Source of the DNA: Gerris lacustris
Taxonomy: Eukaryota; Arthropoda; Insecta; Hemiptera; Gerridae
Direction of reading: 5' to 3'
Assembly (NCBI GenBank): GCA_951217055.1
Contig: OX578277.1
Coordinates: 65,256,388 to 65,320,387, forward strand
DNA length: 64,000 nt
The translations under genes were made by a program, and so were the position numbers. The notes under the pieces are model-generated. The model was not told the DNA's origin and searched no databases. It saw only the letters and a list, made by a program, of their open reading frames with translations. This document shows, in pieces, positions 24,253 through 36,733 of the stretch. How positions within the stretch are numbered: the first letter of the stretch is position 1; each line of letters starts with the position of its first letter.

Positions 24253-24296
24253 AATTCCTCTTCTTTACCGCGCTATCGTGGTAAAGAAGAGGAATT
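24253..24296. repeat. 17-bp perfect hairpin within family A copy A2
   Basis: AATTCCTCTTCTTTACC (24253-24269) pairs perfectly with 24280-24296 around a 10-nt loop. Copy A1 has a degenerate version near 5030-5070, and A3 has lost it. Confidence 0.9.
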
Positions 24297-24407
24297 ATTC
24301 AGAACTATGAGACGCGCATGCGCAATGAATACAAGTACGTAAATAATCACTTTCTACGCATCTAAACAAAGACATAATGTTTATTTTTCGTATCAATCGG
24401 AGATAAT

Positions 24408-27400
24408 GTTATTTATCATCTTGTAAATAATTTATTTATCATGTCTATAAGTTGGTCTTGAAATGCTTGCAATTTTCTATTAAAGCTCAGTTTAAACTCA
24501 CAGAATAATGAATAAGCTTATTAATTTAGGAAAGGTTTGATTTTCCCTATCACCTCTCTCTCTTATCCTCTTTGTTCCTTCACCAGGCTTTTATCATCAT
24601 CGATTTCAGGAGTTTTGACATCAAGAGCGTTACAAAAAGATACCATCCCTGGCACGGGGAAGTCTAAAGGGCAGGAAGGCCGAGAAAATGGGCAACCCCT
24701 TTACAGCTAACTAACTTATAATAAAGGACCTTTTGGAGACGAAGTAATTAACGGGAAAGTCAGGTAACGATGTGGTCAATACCCTCCCGCGCCCTAGGTA
24801 CCTTCTTCTCTGTGATTTACAAGAAACCGCCTCTAACAATAACAGTCGGGGCTTTTAACTAAAAGCTTCTTTTATGCTATTTGACAATACATGGATCAAA
24901 TCACTAAAGGAATCGAATTCATTCCCCCTCTTCAAGTCCTATTGTCTTATGACGTGTGCAATTTTGCAAGAACTCATTATTTGTTTACAACAAAATATTT
25001 TCCCACCACCTCATGATTACATACTAAAATAATACTAGCCCTGGAGAACAAACTTTTTTATAATTCCTTTATTTATACTCATTTTGGTTGTTGGTATGAG
25101 GCAAGTTTTATATTTATTTTTATCTAATATGCGTGTTTTTTACACGCTTTGAAAATTTGTACAACAGTCACGGTTATTAAGTTTTTACAAGCATCGTCGT
25201 TAATCAGCGTATTAAGGAGGGTGAGCCAAAAATTTGAAAGGAGTTTAAATGACTGCACGAGGGTTCAATTAGCCCTCCAAAGATTTAGAACAGACGACAA
25301 CCAGCCACAAAACCTAAACTAATATAAAAGATTAAAAAAAAAGTAATTAATTGTTGTTTTGCGTTTCAACCTTTAGGAACACTAACTCTCTGGACCGTTG
25401 GGTGGACAAACTCATTTCATAACGCTTTCAACAAAAATAATAATAATGTTTTGTTTGTTTGACATATGTATATCCTTTGTTTCAATGAAAGACAAAAAAA
25501 GTTTAATTATAATGATTTATTTTCTAAGTGAAACAAGGAGACCTTGTATAATTCCAATATAATTTCGAAAAGTGGATTAAACGAAGTAAACAAAAAGTAT
25601 GTGCTTAGCAATTTCAGTATATTTAGGAATTTATAAGTGGCATTTTTAAAATAAAAAGTATTGTAATGAGACCATTCGGCTACTTTATTACATATGACGC
25701 ATTCTCTTAAAAAAATAAATAAATAAATCGAGAATAAATAAGGACGTAAAAACACGATAAAAATGTATGTAAAAAAAGAGGGTTAGAGTTAACATCTCAA
25801 TCTGTGCGGAGGGTAGGAGGCAAGGGATTTAGGAAAAACCTGTATATTTTCATGGCAAGGGAAGCTTACTGAGTGTGTTTAAAGACACAATAAAAAGGTC
25901 TGACTGGCCCTTCACCTGTTGCTTGGATTCTCTTTAACGCTAAACAAGGATAGTTCAACACCTTCAAGCCTCTAAAAGGGCTAAACATATCAATTTGTTT
26001 CGTGTAGGAGTGAGAAAGAAAAAAACGATAAGCTAATGGGAAAACGCAACCCTACCCGCCCTTTTTTTCTAGAGGGCTTCTTTATTTTTTTATATACGTC
26101 ATATCCATGACGTCAGCAGCGTAGCGTGAAATTCAGTTATATCACTAGAGTGCGTTAAAAGGGGAGGCCAATTTTTCAACCCTCGTATGATCTTGTAAAG
26201 CTTAACCTACAGACCTCGTTTTATGTTGTGCATTTTCCCTTTTACCATTCGCTAACCACTTGAGTTGCAATTAATAGCTCCTGTTGATTATTTTAATTAG
26301 TAGATTTTTTTAAAAAAAAAACTCATATATTTTCCCGGTAGATTTTTTTTTTTTAATTTTTTTGATCATGGTCTTTACAATGATTTCATTTATTAAAAAC
26401 ATTAAACATATGAAGAAGAGAGAGAGATGGTCAATAAAATGTAATACCAAGATTGATTCAATAACTAAATAATTATAAAATAATAATAAGAATATTTACA
26501 TTTATATAATATAGTTCATATTTATATTTATAATATAATAGTTTACGTAACAGTTTTAACATAATTTTTTTAAGATTTGTTGGATTTTAGAGGCATAGCT
26601 CCAAGACCGGTAAAGGCAAATTGTTGTAACGGCCAACCAAGAAGAAAAAGAATATTTTTAAGTGATTAAACGCTTAGAGTATTTCTCTGAAAGTACAAAC
26701 TCAATAAAATTAAATAATATAGTTTTAGTTTCTGAAAATTCGTCGTTTCCAAAATGGTTAAGTGTTAAATACTAAATTATTCTAAATTCCATTCCTTGGC
26801 CTTACGGGTATAAATATAACTAAGTTTTCACCTCATGTGTGATATTTCAACCCCACTTAGGCCTTTATCAAGCTTCTAATTGTTCTTATAATATCCATAA
26901 GTATCTCCTACTTAATTTTGGCATATTCGTAAATTAATTAATTTTTGTTAAAAGAACTTAAGAATTTTAATATTTTTTTAATATTTACAAACGAAGTTTT
27001 TGTAAGAGCTAAAAAGATTTTATTTTTGCAACTTCCGACTTGTTTATGTTAATCAAAAGGGTAGTCTTAGGGGTAAGATGTAAAGAGTGGAAGGAATATT
27101 GTGGGTGCTCTGCTCCATTGTGGTTATTGCTTCATTGTGAAGGAAACAACCGTACGCTGTGTCCCATCAAATTTGTAACGGGAGCTCCAAGACTGCTTAG
27201 TAAACTCGAAACAATAAATACAGGGTTAGCACAATGAAGGCTCCAAGCCTAAAGAAAATTGCTCCGAATATCGTTTCTAAGGGATATAGCATGCCCTACC
27301 TTCTTAACTTACCATTATTTCCAACAGCTCCTCTACTAAATTTCTAATAAAGGATTTTACGCTTGTTATTTTCTCCTATCTCACAAGGAACTTTTTAAAT

Positions 27401-28463
27401 ACGAATTTATAATTAAATTAAACAAACAATTTCAGTAATTATTTTTCAAAAACTTTTTATAATCAAAAAAATGTTTTTTAACCGTTAATTGTTACTATCG
27501 ATATCAGTAACAATTGGTCATCATGAACCATAAAATAAAATGGTGCAAGTACAATAAAAAATAATAGATAATAATAATAATAATTTTATAAGCTAACTGT
27601 ATAATATATTGCCTATAAGAAAGTTTTACGATATCATGTAGTTTGAAAATCAGGTAGTTTCCGCAAAATTATTATTATTCTTTTAACTCCGACCGAACTG
27701 TAAAGAACTTAAAATGATTTAACCACGTCCATGTTTTTGTAATTTGTTTATTTGTACGTTTAAGGTCCATATTAAATGTTTAGTGTCTGTTAAAGTCTTT
27801 GCTTGTTGTTTTAAAAATATATCTTTTAAGAAACGTTATAAGTATTATTTATTGTATGGTATTGCATCAATAAAAGTTACACAGACTGATAATTAACTAC
27901 ATGATACAACACGAACGTTTTATAACATTCAAAGAGACCAGAAGAAGAGAGCTAACATGTTTCCAAGTAATTTAGCGGATCTAAACTGTTTTAATATTAT
28001 TAAACATGCAGTTATATGAACATAAGCAGAAATGGATAGAGCTTTATGTAAAGGGGGAATTGTGTGTCCTAGAAAGGTTTCCTTGATCACAGAAATTAAT
28101 CAAGTTGCATCAATTAAGCTAAATGAAGGGGCAAATTGAAAGTCTAAACAGTTGAGGATAAGGAAAAGGGAGTTGGAACTCAAGTCGGACACAGGGTAGT
28201 GTAATGCTTTGCAAGTTAGGCCTAGCGTGAAATAATCTACCCCTTAGAGCAAATAGCTTGGTCTACATACACCCAAACTCTTTGTATTATGTTAAGATTA
28301 TGCCTTTAATTATCTAAATGCTAAAGCTTTCCTTGCTTTGAAATATCTTGAATAAGTAAAAACATTATTACAAATTATTTCACTGTAAATCTAACAGAAA
28401 AACAAATGACCTTTTTTGAAAATTTAAGATAAGAATAAAACCCAAAATTAATATTTATTCATT
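24408..28463. other. non-coding spacer
   Basis: No gene supported. A CRE-like palindrome TGACGTCA with a following GC lies at 26108-26115, in an inverted context (ACGTCAT ... ATGACGT, 26096-26114). A 65-codon frame at 27040-27237 has several Cys/Trp residues but no domain that I recognise. Confidence 0.5.
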
Positions 28464-28597
28464 GTTTGTCACTTGATAGGTTAGTTATTCAAATATTACT
28501 CCAAATTAAAGAGGTCACCAAACATGAACTTGATTTTTGGTCTTCTAACTAATTTTGTACTCAGGATCATGAAAATCACATTGTCCATCAAAATGGG
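28464..28597 (+). repeat. family C repeat, copy C1 (module order A then B)
   Basis: Module A (28464-28520: TTTGTCACTTGATAGGTTAG ... GAGGTCACC) is followed by module B (28527-28597: AACTTGATTTTTGGTC ... GATCATGAAAATCACATTG ... ATGGG). Copy C2 at 42051-42183 holds the same two modules, but with B inverted and placed before A. No coding capacity is recognisable. Confidence 0.75.
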
Positions 28598-30614
28598 TGG
28601 GACATGGCCGCTCTCCACCGGTTTGTTCTTTCAAAGTCTACTGCCAAGCGATATCTCGCAGATGAACTTAGCGCACCACATATTCTTAAAAGGCACTAAA
28701 AGATTAACTTGTACACAAAATTCTAGTTTTATGTTTGTCAGACACTTTTTTGCACGCTAACTCTTGGACTACAAGGTTTGGACATAAACTAATTTATGAA
28801 ATCTTTTGGAATGAAGTAATCCCAGATCGATTCTACAGTAATTTAGGATTATATGGAGTAATTCTATCAAAAGAGTAAAAAAAGAATAACCTGTTCTTAA
28901 GCACATATACGGGAAGCTACTAAAATGAAAACAACAAAACCCAATTAGCTCGTCTCCCCTTGCGATAAAGGTGCTAATCAGGATAAAAATGTAAGCTAAA
29001 AGACTTTATTAATGAAGCTAGCTGTTACTATCTGCTATTCACACACTTTACAGCGGAAAAAAGTAACGATATTAAGGTAATGTTAGTTTAGCAGCCGCTG
29101 CAACAAGCATAATACTACAAGTGAGCGCAGGAGAATAATGTTCAAGCACTGTTGCCCAATTGGAAAGGGTCAGAAACTTAGCAGACAGGAATACACCAGG
29201 AACTGTGGTTACCTAATCTTAGGATACACGGTCCTTGCCTCAATAACAGCTAGCACCACCCCTCCCGGTTGAACCCTTTCCTCCGCAAGTCCTAATACTA
29301 ACGCCGGCTTAAATCCAGTGGCTTTGCAGTTTAATCAGGATCCTGGGCCCTACGTTGAAACTTCTATTTCCTTCCTGAGCTGAAGCGGACTAAACCTACC
29401 TTTTAATGGAAGAATAACTGTTAGTGCTCAGTACAACGCAAAGTTAAAAAGAACAACATCCTCTATTTTATTTTTATAAAAAGGGAGCCTTAAAAGTATT
29501 ACTATTTTCTTACATGTCACGCAAATAAGTCTTACGCATTAAAGTGCCTTTGACATCATTCACTTTATATTTCAAGTATTTCCTCTCAAGTTCGCACTTG
29601 ATCTTAAATGAGACAGAAAGTAGTAATGTGGAAAAGGGGGTTATAGAACATTAAAAATAAGTTTGAAAATAAGAGTGGGCTGTCAGTATTGTAATTTTTT
29701 TCTCCTGAGAAGTGAGCATACTTCATGCATTTTCTATCCCCTTATTCTCGTTTTGTCAGTCAACAGTCAAGTGAGCAAGTGACTGATTAGGGTGAATGAG
29801 GAAGGGGAGTTTTCTTAGAGGGAGGGTGGGAGGGAAATTCCATAAGCACTAATACATACAGGTTTTGAGCACATACGAGCCTTTCTGAAAGCTAAAGGGA
29901 ACTCACAAATTGTTAATTGTCGTCAGGACTTGTTACTTGCGTTCCCACTTTTTGTTGCTATTCCGAGTTCCGCAAGAGTAGGGGGTTCTCCAACTCCAAA
30001 CATTTCCGACCAATTGAATTAACCAAGTTGAGTGGAATTTTTAACGAGATCCACATCAATTTTTTTAACAGGAAAGAAGAAAAAAAGTCGAGTTAGGGAA
30101 CAAGTTTCGAACCTTCAAGTTAAAACCAATTAAAAGAGTATGCATTATCGAAAGAGACTGAAGCGTGTTTATATTTAATCTTTAAACAACCTTTCGACAT
30201 AAATACTTAAAAAATGTTACAATTTAGGTAAATGATAATAATCTAAGAAAAATACGAAAACAATTTATGGCTTATATTTTTATAAACCATTTGATCAACT
30301 TCAAGCAAATTTGTGACTGAATTCTAATCTTCTTCATTAAGTGCTGCTTCTTTTCCAATAATTATCATAAGTTAACTATTTCCTATACTAGTCCAGTCAT
30401 TTTAAGTTTTCAACAAAAAAAATTATACAAACAAGGGACTTTGTACAAATTATCTCTGGGGCATCCTGATAGAAATCCTATAAAGTCTCCGAAAAAAAAA
30501 ATGTGCTCAAGACCATCTTGGAAAATAGCGGGCAAAATACAATTTTTTGCTTATACTAGTTTAACTATTAGGTTAAGAAAAAAAATGTACAAATAACAAT
30601 GGTTTATTATGTAA
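28598..30614. other. non-coding spacer
   Basis: A GC-richer island lies at about 29190-29400. No supported gene or repeat. Confidence 0.5.
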
Positions 30615-31865
30615 TCTATATATATAAAAGTCAACGTATGTGTATGTATATAAATATGTTTGTTCTTTATACAAATCTACAGTTTTAGCCCGATTTTGAT
30701 GAAAATTTGCACAATTGACCTTCAAAGCAAGGAAAAAATCAAGGTCTACATAAATTTTTGAAATTTAAATTTTGATACACAGGGGTACGGGGTACAAGTA
30801 ATGAATACGGGGTCAAAGTAATGAATACCCTTCGTGATGCATATCGTTGAAAAGCTCTTTAAAAGTACTTGTTTTTGTTTGTTGTTTAAAAGTAATTGTT
30901 GTTATGTGTAGTTTTGTCTTATTTTCATTTAGGAGGGGGGTAAAATGGAAAATATAACTATATCTATATATAAAAAGAAGAGTATCTATATGAGAGAATG
31001 TCTTTTATACAAATATACAGTTTTATCCCAATTTGATGCATTTTTACACTCTTTTTCTTCCAAACAAGGTGAAGGTCACTGCCTACATGATTTTCCGAAA
31101 TTAAAATTTTGGTACACAGAGGTACGGGGTACAAATGTCAAAGTAATGGATACCCTTCATGATGCATACTGTTGAAAAGCTCTTTAAGAATACAGTAATT
31201 CTTGTTATGTACAGTTTTGTCATATGTATTTTCATTTAGGAGGGGGTAAAATGGAAAATTATAGCTATATCTTATATAAAAAGAGGAGTGTCTGTATGAG
31301 GGTATGTCTTTTATACAAATCTACAGTTTTATTCCAATTTGATGAATATTTACTCACTTTCTCTTCAATGCAAGGGGGAGGTCGCAGGTAACTGTCTATA
31401 TGAATTTTTGTAATTTAAATTTTGGTACAAAGGGGTACGGTGTAAAAATGTCAAAGTAATGGATTCCCTTCATATGATGCATATCGTTGAAAAGCACTTT
31501 AAGAAAAAAGTAATTGTTGTTATGTAAAATTTTATTTAGGAGGGGGTAAAATGGAAATTTATAGCTATATAATATATAAAAATCAACATATGTGTGTGTA
31601 TGTTCTTTATACAAATCTTCAGTTTTAGTTCGATGTAGATAAAAATTTGCCCACTTGACCTTCAAAGCAAGGGGAAATTGACAGCCTACATGAATTTTCG
31701 AAATTTAAATTTGGTACACAGGGGTATGGAACAAGTAATGAATACGGGGTCAATGTAATGAATACCATTCATGATGCAAAAGCTCTTTAAGAGTACAGTA
31801 ATAGTTTTTATGTACAGTTTAGTCATATTTTAATTTAGGGGGGGGGGGGGGGGGGGCAAATTTAG
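30615..31865 (+). repeat. four tandem ~300-340-bp units inside the Helitron
   Basis: The anchor TTTATACAAAT recurs at 30666, 31004, 31310 and 31606 (spacings 338, 306, 296). Each unit begins with a TATATATAAAA word like the Helitron 5' end and carries ACAGTTTTA.CC.ATTT.GATG, GGTACG..GTACAA, TGATGCATA.CGTTGAAAAGC and AGGAGGGGGTAAAATGG. In the fourth unit the G tract has expanded to G19 (31838-31856). Confidence 0.9.
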
Positions 31866-32032
31866 GATATTTGTTAATTAGCTTATCAAAGAGGAGGGGC
31901 TTAGAAATAGGTGGGAGGGATGGAATCTAGATATTCTTGCATAGTAAAATAATTTATATGTTTCATTATGGATGTTTATAAACTTATCTAATTATAATAA
32001 CACTCCGTAGCGAAGCACGGGTACCCAGCTAG
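30615..32032 (+). mobile_element. non-autonomous Helitron with internal tandem array
   Basis: The 5' end is TCTATATATATAAAAG, after host A (30614). The 3' end is a hairpin (CCGT-A-GC-GAA-GC-ACGG, 32005-32020) followed by 8 nt and CTAG (32029-32032), before host T (32033). A 5' TC, a short 3' hairpin about 10 nt from a terminal CTRR, and insertion between A and T without target duplication are the Helitron hallmarks. It is 1418 bp long with no Rep/helicase frame, so it is non-autonomous. The same 3' signature closes a second element at 45494. Most of the interior is a tandem array of ~300-bp units. Confidence 0.85.
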
Positions 32033-35000
32033 TTATCTATAAATTTGGTTGTCTAACCACAGAGGCACAAAATGACCATTTATATCTCAGCGCGGGTAAT
32101 TGTCTTCCGCTCAGCGCCCAGCTAGGGTAATTTACACCTCAGGTATTATTATATCCTAAACACCGGGTTAGTAATTGTAAATACACAGAAACTTTTCAAC
32201 AGAATAGTTGTTGTTATAAAAGACAGAAAGGAATTGAAGAAATGCTTTGAGTATGAGCTTGCACCAAAACCCAGCGTTGTTTGATAATATGTCATTAAGA
32301 ATAACTAAAAAGACATCACTTGTCCAAGTTTTTAAATTTGAAGTCTCTGCTTCTTTACCCAGTGATTGTGTTTATGTAATTGATGGTGGCCACTTACTTC
32401 ACAGCCCAACGAGTGTTGGACAGCGGCTGCCATAAAGATTTAATAAAAATGTTTCTCCGGCAGAGAGAATGTCTTCTTTAGAGGCTGAGGGACAACAACG
32501 TTACGGTAGCCCTCAGGTCTGGATTGTTCTTGAGGGTTGTAATACATTTGATTTTTTTTTTTTTTTACCCTGATTATAAACTCCTGATGTGGTGTCACAT
32601 CCAGACGCAGCATGTACAAAAAGAAGAACATCACAGATTTCACCTAGAGCTTCTTTTTGCCGAGATATGTTGAACACCGTCAAGTTGCTCTGTTATGAAC
32701 CTGAACCTGGACGATAGAAGAATATTGAATCAGTCAAGACTGTCATGCTGGTCGTAATTTGTACAAAGTCCCTTGCTCGTATGACGAATTTTGTAAACAA
32801 TCCTTTTTTGCCTAAAATGATTGGACTATACATAATGTACACAACTCTTAGGTTCATGCTTTTGAAATTCAACTTGCTCTTGGATTTAGTTTTAGACAGT
32901 TTTTACGGGGATAATAGTCATGAGATTTTCCTTTTTAATTGTCTGATTTGAAATTATTTAAATCAAGCACAAGTGTAAGTATACTTAATTTTTATCTTAC
33001 CTTCTAAGAATTAATAGAAGAAATTCCATGATAAAATCATAATATTGTCTTAGGAAATACAAATATTGATTTTCAATTATCTTTGCAGTTCACAACATGC
33101 TATTTATAGATAGAAATCTCTTCCAATATCTCAGAGTCTGAATAATGCAGAGTTTGCTTTGAGCTTGGAGGCAATTAGCAATTATTAAATCCGAGTCAAA
33201 GGAGCAAAAGGGTCCGGCAAGCAATAATTAAAGGCTTGCCTGTTTGCCTAGGGTGAAGACCGCAGGATTTTGTCCTACGGGCTCTCTCAGGAGTACCAGG
33301 TGCAGTCTATCTTTAGGGTTAGACTCTCCTGTTGAGGCTTATTACAAGACTTGCTCTTAAAGGCCTACAGCTCCCTTAATACCAGCTATAAAGGTTTATT
33401 TAAGGGTCACCATCCTACCTTTAGCTTTAGATCTGCCTTCACATTTGCCAAGGACCAGTCTGATTTAGATTCGTTTATTGCATCCATTTATTGTTACTCC
33501 TATTAGTCCGATTTATAATTATAACCCAACTCCTAACCATTTGTGAGACATTGTGCAATGTCCTTTAAATGTTAGTTAATAATTGAAACGGTAAAATCAA
33601 AAAAGCTAAAAAAATTAAAATTGAATTACAGAATGTCAAGAAACAATATATTTAGAATAAAAATCTAGGTTTCCCGGTAAAGATCACCTTTCGAAAATAG
33701 GAAAGTCCAACATTGACCTATTAATACTGAGAGAAATCTCTTGGTATTATGAACATGTCCAGCCAAAGGAACAACACACCGAACTTTTGAATTTTTATTT
33801 TGTCTTTAAGTCAACACCATATTACGGAGTTCTACACTTCTTCCAGAACTAGGAAGATGTTTCCAGAACTAGGAATTTACTTACAAAACTCTTATGTTTT
33901 AAGACACTGATTTAACCACACGATATCTAACCACGTCTGGCCTGCTAATCTATCCTTCTACTTGCAAGAGCGCACCTATTACCATAAACGTATAGCTCTA
34001 CCGAATAAGTTTAATTGGATCAGCAGATATAATTTAAAATTAATATTTTTTCACACATGTCGCAATAAATTTAGAACTACAAATATTAATTGAGTTAATG
34101 AAGTTAATAATGTTATAGACAGAAGTGCGTTACAATAAGGTTCCGTATCGTCTTAAAAGAGAAGAAATTAAGGTGTAAAATAAATTAAATTTATCGTACA
34201 TCATCTTAAACTTGACATTTTAAACTACTTTAGTTTGAGATTTATAAATTAAATTATTTTTTAACTGGACGACAACAAATATAATTTAACCAATCAAATG
34301 AAACTATTTAGGTTTATTTTTTTAAATAACTAAAAGCTCTATTAGGCGAAAAGTTAAAAAAAAAATATTGAGAACTGTAAAAAATAGAATTTGTTTGAAA
34401 CAAATATAATCCATTACTTCAAAAGAAAGTAACAATGTAAACATTTTGATCTTGTTATACTTCTCTTATTAATAAGTTAAAGCTTTCGTTACCTTTTTTT
34501 TTTATAAAAAAAGTACTTAGATTTTAGAAAAGTAACAAGTGATAAGAGAGACTAAGTTATTCTTTTCATTTTGTTTTCTTTGTAACTTTTGGAAGTACAT
34601 TGTGTTTTTACTTCGCCTTATTATTTAGACAGATTCGTATCATTAGTGTCAAATTTGTGTTTTTACCTTTTCTTACCCTCCATTGCTTTATCTCGTTATG
34701 TTAGAGCTAATTATACCAGACTTTTTTTTTACATTTTTACAAATTGGGGAGCATTTTGTTCGAGATATAACAAATTAGAATTGCATGGAAATGTTTATTC
34801 TATAAATAACTTGGAAAATAATATAAGAACTTTTTTTTACTCTAGTTAGATTCCGTGGAGGTGTGGATGTATAGAAAGACATCAAATCGTTCCTTGGTGG
34901 ATCAATGACGTAATTGCATATAACGAGATTTAACAGGAGGGCCTAAAAACTAACAATAAAATAGATGCAAACTCTAATTTCGACGATGTACTGTTTGACG

Positions 35001-35384
35001 TGCAGGTTTCCCGGACATTTGTGATTCGCTAACCTTCACAATTTCAAAAACTTGAATTTCACAAAATCTTGTAGTTACGTCATTGTTCCGAAGGAAAGAA
35101 ATTTTAATAATTTAATATATGAATAAATAATACAAAATTAATAATAGACTTACGGGATGTCGGGAAGGGAGTAAGCCAGACGACCTTTCAACTTTTCTAG
35201 TCCTGAAAAAAAAAAAATTATGACTATTCGTTAGAAGTTGACTATTTTTTAACGTTCACACAAGAATTTTGAATAATAACCATCACGATGTAATCGCCTA
35301 GACAGTCAGGTAAGTGAGGTTACAAATTTCTAAATATCGTATCAAGATAATTAAATGTAATTGTTAATTTTATGTAAAGTAATT
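32033..35384. other. non-coding spacer
   Basis: No gene supported. A short duplication TTCCAGAACTAGGAA occurs twice at about 33841-33875. The interval 33160-33470 is GC-richer. The 86-codon frame at 34589-34849 is hydrophobic and A/T-driven. Confidence 0.5.
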
Positions 35385-36362
35385 GTAATTATTAGGGCTC
35401 GGATTTGAGCATATTTGCATATTTTTTTCCTGAATAGTGCACATTGAAAGAAGCCTTTTGGTGGTATTTTCACCTCTCTGGGACCAACAGAATTTAAATT
35501 TATCGAGCATATAAATGCATATAACTCCTGTTTTTAGAAAAGCATATAAATGCATATTCTTGTGGTTTTTCGCCTAAATAGTTTGTTTTTATTCAAATTC
35601 CCCCCCCCCCTCCTCATTCGGGCCCTGACCACCACGAATCCTCGGGCTGCTTTTAAAATTAAGGACTTGATGCTTGACTTTCTTATCTTATAACAGAGGT
35701 TATCCTAATGTTGGAATCTCGAGGGATGGAGTTGTTTGAAGTGGTCGCTACATTTAACGGAGTCATCGAAAAAGGCAACTTGTGGCCCGGAGAGACTGGA
35801 AAAACCGTGAAAAAAAGATGGAGTCCGAGCTGGCTAAACTAAAAATCCCAGTTGGAGAAGATGCAACGTGGCGAGTCTGCAATGTCAGAGGATTTTCCAA
35901 ACTACTCTGCACAAGATGCAGCATCAGTTAAGTATATACCTCTCGGGTCAATTGAAGTTGAAAGATTTTATTGGCCGATTTAAGAAAATCACTTAAAAGT
36001 GAAAATCTTGATTCACAGACCAATGCCAATCTACTTCATTAACGCGCTTAATACTGAACATTTTGTAAATAAACTTTTAAATTGTAACTTTTACATAAAC
36101 TTCTCATAAATATACTTGAAACTTAAGAATATAGCAGCGTATCTTCATACAATTTAAATATTGCTTCTATATGAAGATAAGTTGTAGATTTTTTCGTTAC
36201 ATGTCTTCTCTATAGTTTTAAACAGTGTTTTTCAAACATATTCTGCATATTTAACAGCATATAATGGGTTTTTTCGAGCATATCTATCGAGCATAAAACA
36301 TATGGTTATCGAGCATATCTGGAGATTTTATCGAGCATATCGATCCGAGCCCTAGTAATTAT
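35385..36362. mobile_element. hAT-superfamily DNA transposon, internally reduced
   Basis: The element spans 35393-36354 (962 bp) and is flanked by an exact 8-bp duplication GTAATTAT (35385-35392 and 36355-36362). Termini TAGGGCTCGGAT and CCGAGCCCTA form inverted repeats. The motif ATCGAGCATAT recurs near both ends (about 35497 and several times at 36270-36340), like sub-terminal transposase-binding repeats. An 8-bp duplication, short TIRs and a hAT C-terminal domain remnant identify the superfamily. A C11 tract lies at 35600-35610. Confidence 0.92.
35843..36042 (+). pseudogene. hAT transposase C-terminal (dimerisation) domain remnant
   Basis: Frame from 35843 reads KSQLEKMQRGESAMSEDFPN, then ends with YIPLGSIEVERFYWPI and a TAA at 35981-35983. 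After a frameshift (about 35977) the reading continues as LRKSLKSENLDSQTNANLLH to a TAA at 36040-36042. The PLGSIEVERF..R.....SENL arrangement matches the end of hAT transposases (PVSS.DVER.FS.......R..L..ENL). Upstream of 35843 other frames are open (35708 onward, MLESRGMELFEVV) but broken. The bulk of the transposase, including the catalytic residues, is absent. Confidence 0.65.
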
Positions 36363-36733
36363 GTGTCCAATTGTTAATATTAGAATAAATTATGATTTTT
36401 GCTTGAGAATCAACCAAGGAGGGATCGAAATATTGCAAATTTATTTATTTTCTTAAATGACCCAACTTCTGAAGAATTGATAACCACAAGGAACACATTC
36501 TACTAACGTTTATAAAAACAATTAAAAAAGCATTTATGATCAGTAAAAGACATAGAAAAATAAAAAATAAACATAAAAAATAAGTATACAGTTTTATACA
36601 CTTTAAGCAACTTTTATGAGAGGTATTAACTACTTACTACTTCTATACTTTTTAAATTTCATTGGTTATGTTTGAATATTCTGAATATAAATAAATTAGT
36701 TTAATAAAGACTCCCCTTCTTTTTTTTTGTTTC

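Larger units (their letters stand above)
23841..24407 (-). repeat. family A interspersed repeat, copy A2
   Basis: Minus-strand homologue of 4921-5460, including the GCGCATGCGC palindrome, a strong hairpin (24253-24296), the small open frame (24148 down to 23966) and the full tail containing the CTCGAGTGGTTTTAC and TCCGCACTCGACGCGTAAT words. This is the most complete of the three copies. No target duplication was found. Confidence 0.8.

Noticed and set aside
30615..31865. Regular ~300-bp repeats considered as a CRISPR-like or satellite array
   Set aside because: The units are contiguous without unique spacers and lie between clear Helitron ends.
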